From Prevotella sp. UBA2456 (GTDB lineage: Bacteria; Bacteroidota; Bacteroidia; Bacteroidales; Bacteroidaceae), in NCBI GenBank assembly GCA_002342415.1, contig DDPY01000038.1, positions 297 through 50,409 of the forward strand: DNA of 50,113 bases, given 5' to 3'. Below are positions 50,095-50,113 of this stretch, in pieces (within the stretch, counting starts at the first letter, position 1; each line of letters begins with the position of its first letter). Made by a program: the position numbers and the translations under genes. Under the pieces are notes generated by a model. It was given only the letters and a program-made list of their open reading frames with translations. It did no database searches and was not told where the DNA came from.

Positions 50095-50113
50095 GAGTTG
50101 ACAGTTGAGAGTT
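50095..50113. repeat. GTTGACA/GTTGAGA word repeat at the window end
   Basis: AGTTGACAGTTGAGAGTT after the last gene shares the word of the in-gene array at 1294-1347. The repeat runs out of the window. Confidence 0.8.

Overview
The window is chromosomal DNA from a member of the Bacteroidota, most probably a Prevotella-like member of the Prevotellaceae. The evidence is: many promoters of the Bacteroidota type (TTTG, about 20 bp, TAnnTTTG); a PorU-PorV pair of the type IX secretion system (T9SS); secreted proteins ending in T9SS-like sorting tails; a TPP-riboswitch / TonB receptor / PnuT thiamine operon; and an arylacetate/indolepyruvate oxidoreductase cluster. No transposase, phage gene, CRISPR array or rRNA was seen. 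Gene density is high and most genes are housekeeping genes in short operons with ATGA overlaps.

Layout. 1-3.5 kb (minus strand): a peptidase C26 + M19 dipeptidase fusion, an Lrp/AsnC regulator, an O-methyltransferase and aroQ. 3.5-4.8 kb: xerD (plus), then tRNA-Leu(UAA) with its terminator (minus). 4.85-7.9 kb (minus): pyrE, an SRPBCC protein, argH and a cysteine-rich lipoprotein. 8-17.5 kb (plus): one nine-gene unit with a good promoter in front and a hairpin terminator behind, containing iorA, iorB, an aminotransferase, an outer-membrane porin, a sodium:solute symporter, two phenylacetate-CoA ligases and an ACT protein, with a convergent PaaI-type thioesterase. It reads as an uptake-to-amino-acid route for arylacetates, or the reverse. 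18-21.75 kb: TPP riboswitch, TonB receptor, PnuT-like permease, thiamine pyrophosphokinase. 21.8-28.4 kb: argS and RNase H, ribD (minus), then a lipoprotein-prmC-recX-comF operon. 28.5-32.3 kb: secreted GH13 amylase and two glycosyltransferases. 32.4-32.8 kb: a probable structured non-coding RNA. 32.8-38.6 kb (minus): a fumarylacetoacetase-family gene, porU, porV, ispF. 38.7-43.9 kb: secreted protein, rpoN, PAP2-like protein, purE, ispG. 44-50.1 kb: a GNAT-like protein, an inverted pair formed by a decayed gene remnant and an intact 885-residue secreted beta-helix-like protein, and a nucleotide-sugar epimerase-type enzyme.

Three signals are not explained by ordinary gene content. (1) Short tandem 'word' repeats (units of about 7-11 bp, several word families) sit in many gene junctions and also inside three coding regions (C26-M19 fusion, argS, ispG). 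(2) At 45.2-49.0 kb there are nested inverted repeats: about 195 bp at the outer 3' ends and about 99 bp at the 5' leaders, enclosing the promoter of the 885-residue protein. (3) A 243-320 nt transcript with a precise promoter, a 5' hairpin and terminator hairpins, but no gene, lies upstream of the ispF 3' end. Several genes have the -7 promoter box only 4-8 nt before the ATG, which predicts leaderless or nearly leaderless mRNAs.
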